Source: AC-32 sp963754265
GTDB lineage: Bacteria; Actinomycetota; Thermoleophilia; Gaiellales; Gaiellaceae
Direction of reading: 5' to 3'
Assembly (NCBI GenBank): GCA_963754265.1
Contig: CAVWFB010000016.1
Span: 372,001 to 436,000, forward strand
DNA: 64,000 bases
Below, one piece after another: positions 61,611 to 64,000 of this stretch (the stretch's first letter is position 1; every line of letters starts with the position of its first letter). The notes under the pieces are model-generated. The model was not told where the DNA came from, ran no database searches, and saw only the letters and a program-made list of their open reading frames with translations. The translations under genes were made by a program, and so were the position numbers.

Positions 61611-61632
61611 AGACCAGTCTGTCTACCTGGTC
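61611..61632. promoter_or_regulatory. Candidate TetR operator
   Basis: GACCAG (61612-61617) and CTGGTC (61627-61632) with 9-bp spacing. Inside it AGAC (61611-61614) mirrors GTCT (61621-61624). It lies between the divergent TetR and phosphotransferase genes, the usual place for autoregulation. Confidence 0.5.
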
Positions 61633-61658
61633 GACTCGCCCGCCGCTACGCTCGAACC

Positions 61659-62552
61659 GTGCCAGTCTGGAGCGCGGAGGTCGAGCTGGACGAAGGGCTC
61701 GTGCGCCGGCTCATCGGCCAGTTCCCCGAGCTTCCGGTGCGGTCGCTGCGTCTGCTGGCCGAGGGCTGGGACAACGCCGTCTGGGTGGCGAACGAGCGTT
61801 ACGCCTTTCGGTTCCCACGGCGCCGGATCGCGATTCCGGGTGTGGAGCTCGAGCTCGAACTACTTCCGAAGCTGGCACCGCTCCTGCCGTTGCCCGTGCC
61901 CGACCCGGTCTTTCGAGGGCGGCCTGCGGACTGGTACCCGTGGCCGTTCTTCGGCAGCGAGCTCCTACCGGGCCGCGAGACGTGCGACACGGAGCTCGAC
62001 GACGACGCGCGCCTCGAGATCGCACTCCAGGTGGCCCGCTTCTTGCGCGCGCTCCATGCCCTCGACCTCGACGAGCCGCTGCCGCTGGACGCGAACGCCC
62101 GCGCCGACATGACGGTGCGCGTGCCGCTGGCGCGCGAGCAGCTCGCCGCGCTCGAGCGGCTCGGCGTCTGGCGCGCTCCGCCGCTCGTCGAACGCCTCCT
62201 CGACACCGCGGAGCGCCTGCCTCCAACAGAGCTGCCGGCCGTCGTCCACGGCGACCTGCACTTCCGTCACGTGCTCGTCGAGGGCCGGCGGGTGACCGGC
62301 GTGATCGACTGGGGCGATCTCTGCCGGTCCGACCCCGCCGTCGACCTTCCGCTCCTCTGGGGGTTCGTGCCTCCGGAAGGACGAGCGGCGTTCCTCGACG
62401 TCTACGGCCCGGTCGAGGAGGAGCAGCTGCTCCGTGCCCGGGTGCTCGCGTTCTCGGTCTGGGCCGCGCTTGCGGCCTACGCGCACACCGAGGGTTTTCC
62501 GAGCGTGGAGCGCGAGGCGCTCGGCGGCTTGGAGCGGGCGCTGACCGACTAG
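61659..62552 (+). CDS. Aminoglycoside phosphotransferase-like (APH) kinase
   Basis: A 297-residue protein from GTG 61659. RLLAEGWDNAVWVANERYAF is the nucleotide-binding strand region. The catalytic loop is VVHGDLHFRHVLVEG, where the usual Asn of HGDxxxxN is His. The metal-binding Asp is in VTGVIDWGDLCRSDPAVDLP. It phosphorylates a small hydroxylated substrate; actual antibiotic resistance should not be inferred. Confidence 0.87.
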   Translation: MPVWSAEVELDEGLVRRLIGQFPELPVRSLRLLAEGWDNAVWVANERYAFRFPRRRIAIPGVELELELLPKLAPLLPLPVPDPVFRGRPADWYPWPFFGSELLPGRETCDTELDDDARLEIALQVARFLRALHALDLDEPLPLDANARADMTVRVPLAREQLAALERLGVWRAPPLVERLLDTAERLPPTELPAVVHGDLHFRHVLVEGRRVTGVIDWGDLCRSDPAVDLPLLWGFVPPEGRAAFLDVYGPVEEEQLLRARVLAFSVWAALAAYAHTEGFPSVEREALGGLERALTD

Positions 62553-63676
62553 GAGGGCGGTGCGCTCAGGCGCTCGATCCACTCCGCGAAGAGCGGGTCG
62601 ACGACCACCTGCTTGCGGCCCTCCACCTCGACCTCCGCCCGCGCGCCGAGTCGCTGCAGGGCCTTTTGCGCCATCGTCTTCGTGAGACCCAGCCGCTCGA
62701 GCACGGCCGCCCGGTAAGGGGAGCCCTCCCCCGCGAGGATCGCTCGCATCGTCTTCTGCTCGGAGGTGTCGAGACCGCGCCACTGCGCCTCGAACTCGGG
62801 CTGAAGCTCGTCGAGCGCGGCCTCGTGGGCGCCGGCCCAGTCGTCGAGCGTCGCGGTGCCGCCGCGCTCGACCTCCTCCCAGAGCCGATGCGCGAGCAGC
62901 ATCGCCCGCTGGGGGTGGCCCTTCGCCGAGGCCAGCAGCGGGTTGAGCGCCTCCCCAACGTTGCGCTTGCTCTGCCGGAAGCGGTCGGCAACGTATGCGG
63001 CGATGTCCTCGTCACGCAGGCGCCCGAGCCGGACGGGAACCGCGGATCCATATAGCGGTGCCTCCTTCCGCTCGAAGAGCTGCTTCATCAGGCCGGGCTC
63101 CGAGCCGGCGAAGACGTACGAGGCGACGTCGCCTTGGAACTGGATGTGGCTGCGCAGGATCCCGTCCAGGGCGGGCACCTTGCCGATGTCCTGGAACTCG
63201 TCCAGCGCGATGAACGCCCGGAACCCTCCCGCCTCCTCCAGCCGGAGCGGCAGGTCGAGGAGCGCGTGCAACGCAGGCAGCGGGTCGGTCTTCGGCTCGA
63301 GCTGGAGCCTCGCGCTGATCCCGAACGCGCCGAGCGAGAGCCCGAGGCCGGTCTTCTGGAGGAACTCCTCCACCCGACCGCGGATCGCCCCCCGGAGCTC
63401 CTTCGCGTAGGCGCGCTCGAAGCGAACCGCCACGTCGGCGAGCGACACCACGCCGTAGAGGTCGACGAGGACGGGAACGAGGCCTTCGCGCTTCGCGCCG
63501 TCCGCGAGCGCTCGCCGCAGCAGGCTCGTCTTCCCGTACTTGCGTGGCGCATAGAGCCGGACGTAATGGCCGCCGACCGCGTTCTTCAGGAGCTGCTCGG
63601 TCTCGTCGTCGCGGTCGACGATCTCCTCCGGAGAGATCGGGCGCGAGTAGACGAACGGGTTGATGTCGGTGATCAT
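62549..63676 (-). CDS. AAA/STAND-like ATPase
   Basis: A 375-residue ATPase. N-terminus ITDINPFVYSRPISPEEIVD, Walker A RLYAPRKYGKTSLLRRAL (GxxxxGK variant), Walker B FIALDEFQDIGKVPALDGIL, sensor FAGSEPGLMKQLF. A C-terminal winged helix is likely (GEGSPYRAAVLERLGLTKTM, AQKALQRLG). It matches the archaeal-type ATPase/AAA_14-like family often linked to mobile or defence genes, but no partner is evident here. Its stop overlaps that of the convergent phosphotransferase gene. Confidence 0.85.
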   Translation of the reverse strand: MITDINPFVYSRPISPEEIVDRDDETEQLLKNAVGGHYVRLYAPRKYGKTSLLRRALADGAKREGLVPVLVDLYGVVSLADVAVRFERAYAKELRGAIRGRVEEFLQKTGLGLSLGAFGISARLQLEPKTDPLPALHALLDLPLRLEEAGGFRAFIALDEFQDIGKVPALDGILRSHIQFQGDVASYVFAGSEPGLMKQLFERKEAPLYGSAVPVRLGRLRDEDIAAYVADRFRQSKRNVGEALNPLLASAKGHPQRAMLLAHRLWEEVERGGTATLDDWAGAHEAALDELQPEFEAQWRGLDTSEQKTMRAILAGEGSPYRAAVLERLGLTKTMAQKALQRLGARAEVEVEGRKQVVVDPLFAEWIERLSAPPS

Positions 63677-63687
63677 TGGTCCCGAAA

Positions 63688-63726
63688 GATACCACTCAGT
63701 AGTCTTGTTGGATACCGATCAGTATC
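63688..63726. promoter_or_regulatory. Direct repeat upstream of the ATPase gene
   Basis: GATACCACTCAGTAGTC (63688-63704) and GATACCGATCAGTATC (63711-63726) start 23 bp apart, about two helical turns. The second contains GATAC/GTATC as an inverted pair. Probable operator for the ATPase gene and perhaps the divergent P450 gene. Confidence 0.55.
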
Positions 63727-63781
63727 GTTTTGGACTACCGTCCGCAACGCCTTCGAATCCTCGACACTGAGCTGCGGGCTC

Positions 63782-64000
63782 ATGCTCTCGTTCGATCCCA
63801 CCGATCCCGGCTTCCTCGCCGACCCCTACCCGACGCTCGCGGCGCTCAGGGAGGAGTCGCCGATCTTCTACGAGGAATCGCTGGAGCGCTGGTTCGTGAC
63901 CCGGCACGCGGACGTGCGCGCCTGCTTGCGCGACAGGCGGCTCGGCCGCAACTTCCGGCACGTCGGCGGCGACGACGAGTTCGGAGCAACACCGCTCGAC
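63782..64000 (+). CDS. Cytochrome P450, N-terminal part
   Basis: 73 codons to the right edge: LSFDPTDPGFLADPYPTLAA, LREESPIFYEESLERWFVTR, HADVRACLRDRRLGRNFRHV. The order FxDPYPxLxxLRExxPVxxxxxxxxWxVTRxxDVxAxLRDxR is the standard start of soluble bacterial P450s. The heme-binding Cys lies outside the window. Confidence 0.9.
   Translation, partial: MLSFDPTDPGFLADPYPTLAALREESPIFYEESLERWFVTRHADVRACLRDRRLGRNFRHVGGDDEFGATPLD

Overview
The window looks like chromosomal DNA of a high-GC actinobacterium. The best guess is an uncultured Thermoleophilia/Gaiellales-type lineage assembled from a metagenome. The evidence is GC-rich codons throughout, many GTG and TTG starts, a pdxS-pdxT-yebC-ruvC-ruvA-ruvB gene order known from Actinobacteria, a clpS-DUF2017 pair, and a tRNA without encoded CCA. 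Lineage is inferred; no rRNA is present. No CRISPR array, integrase or intact insertion sequence was seen.

Layout. 0-3.4 kb: an ArsR/SRPBCC pair with a double-palindrome operator, a MocR regulator and a secreted beta-propeller. 3.4-15 kb: the minus-strand core cluster ruvB-ruvA-ruvC, yebC, pdxT and pdxS. It is interrupted by plus-strand inserts, the main one (8.4-14.0 kb) holding a response regulator/histidine kinase pair and then single-gene units separated by a repeated 30-nt element (repeat A). 15-20 kb: a patatin phospholipase, membrane protein and peptidoglycan hydrolase operon. 20-26 kb: a ferritin-like protein, a cNMP-binding protein overlapping a flavoprotein, a kinase-flippase fusion, a lipoprotein and a ROK glucokinase. 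26-29.6 kb: a ferritin-like protein, a Mop-domain regulator and modABC. 30-36 kb: an overlapping operon of an alpha-oxoamine synthase, a membrane GGDEF-EAL protein and an MFS exporter.

36-45 kb is an accessory zone of small stress-type genes (PRC-barrel, 18-Cys copper-storage protein, coiled coil), a second dispersed repeat (repeat B), several strong hairpins, and three paralogous small proteins with a CECx4C motif. 42-54 kb holds secreted beta-propeller, sialidase-like and LamG proteins broken by many frameshifts, a 43-nt poly-A run joining two truncated convergent genes, and a decayed IS630-like transposase. 51.7-64 kb returns to ordinary genes: tRNA(CAT), cupredoxin, YjbQ, clpS, primary-type sigma factor, Rpf-like protein, MFS, two sulfotransferases, VOC, peptidase C26, TetR, phosphotransferase, an AAA ATPase and the start of a cytochrome P450.

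Quality caution. Single-base frameshifts occur in otherwise well-conserved genes, including ruvB and both sulfotransferases, and are dense at 42-50 kb. This looks more like unpolished long-read sequence than gene decay, so broken genes here should be confirmed before being called pseudogenes.
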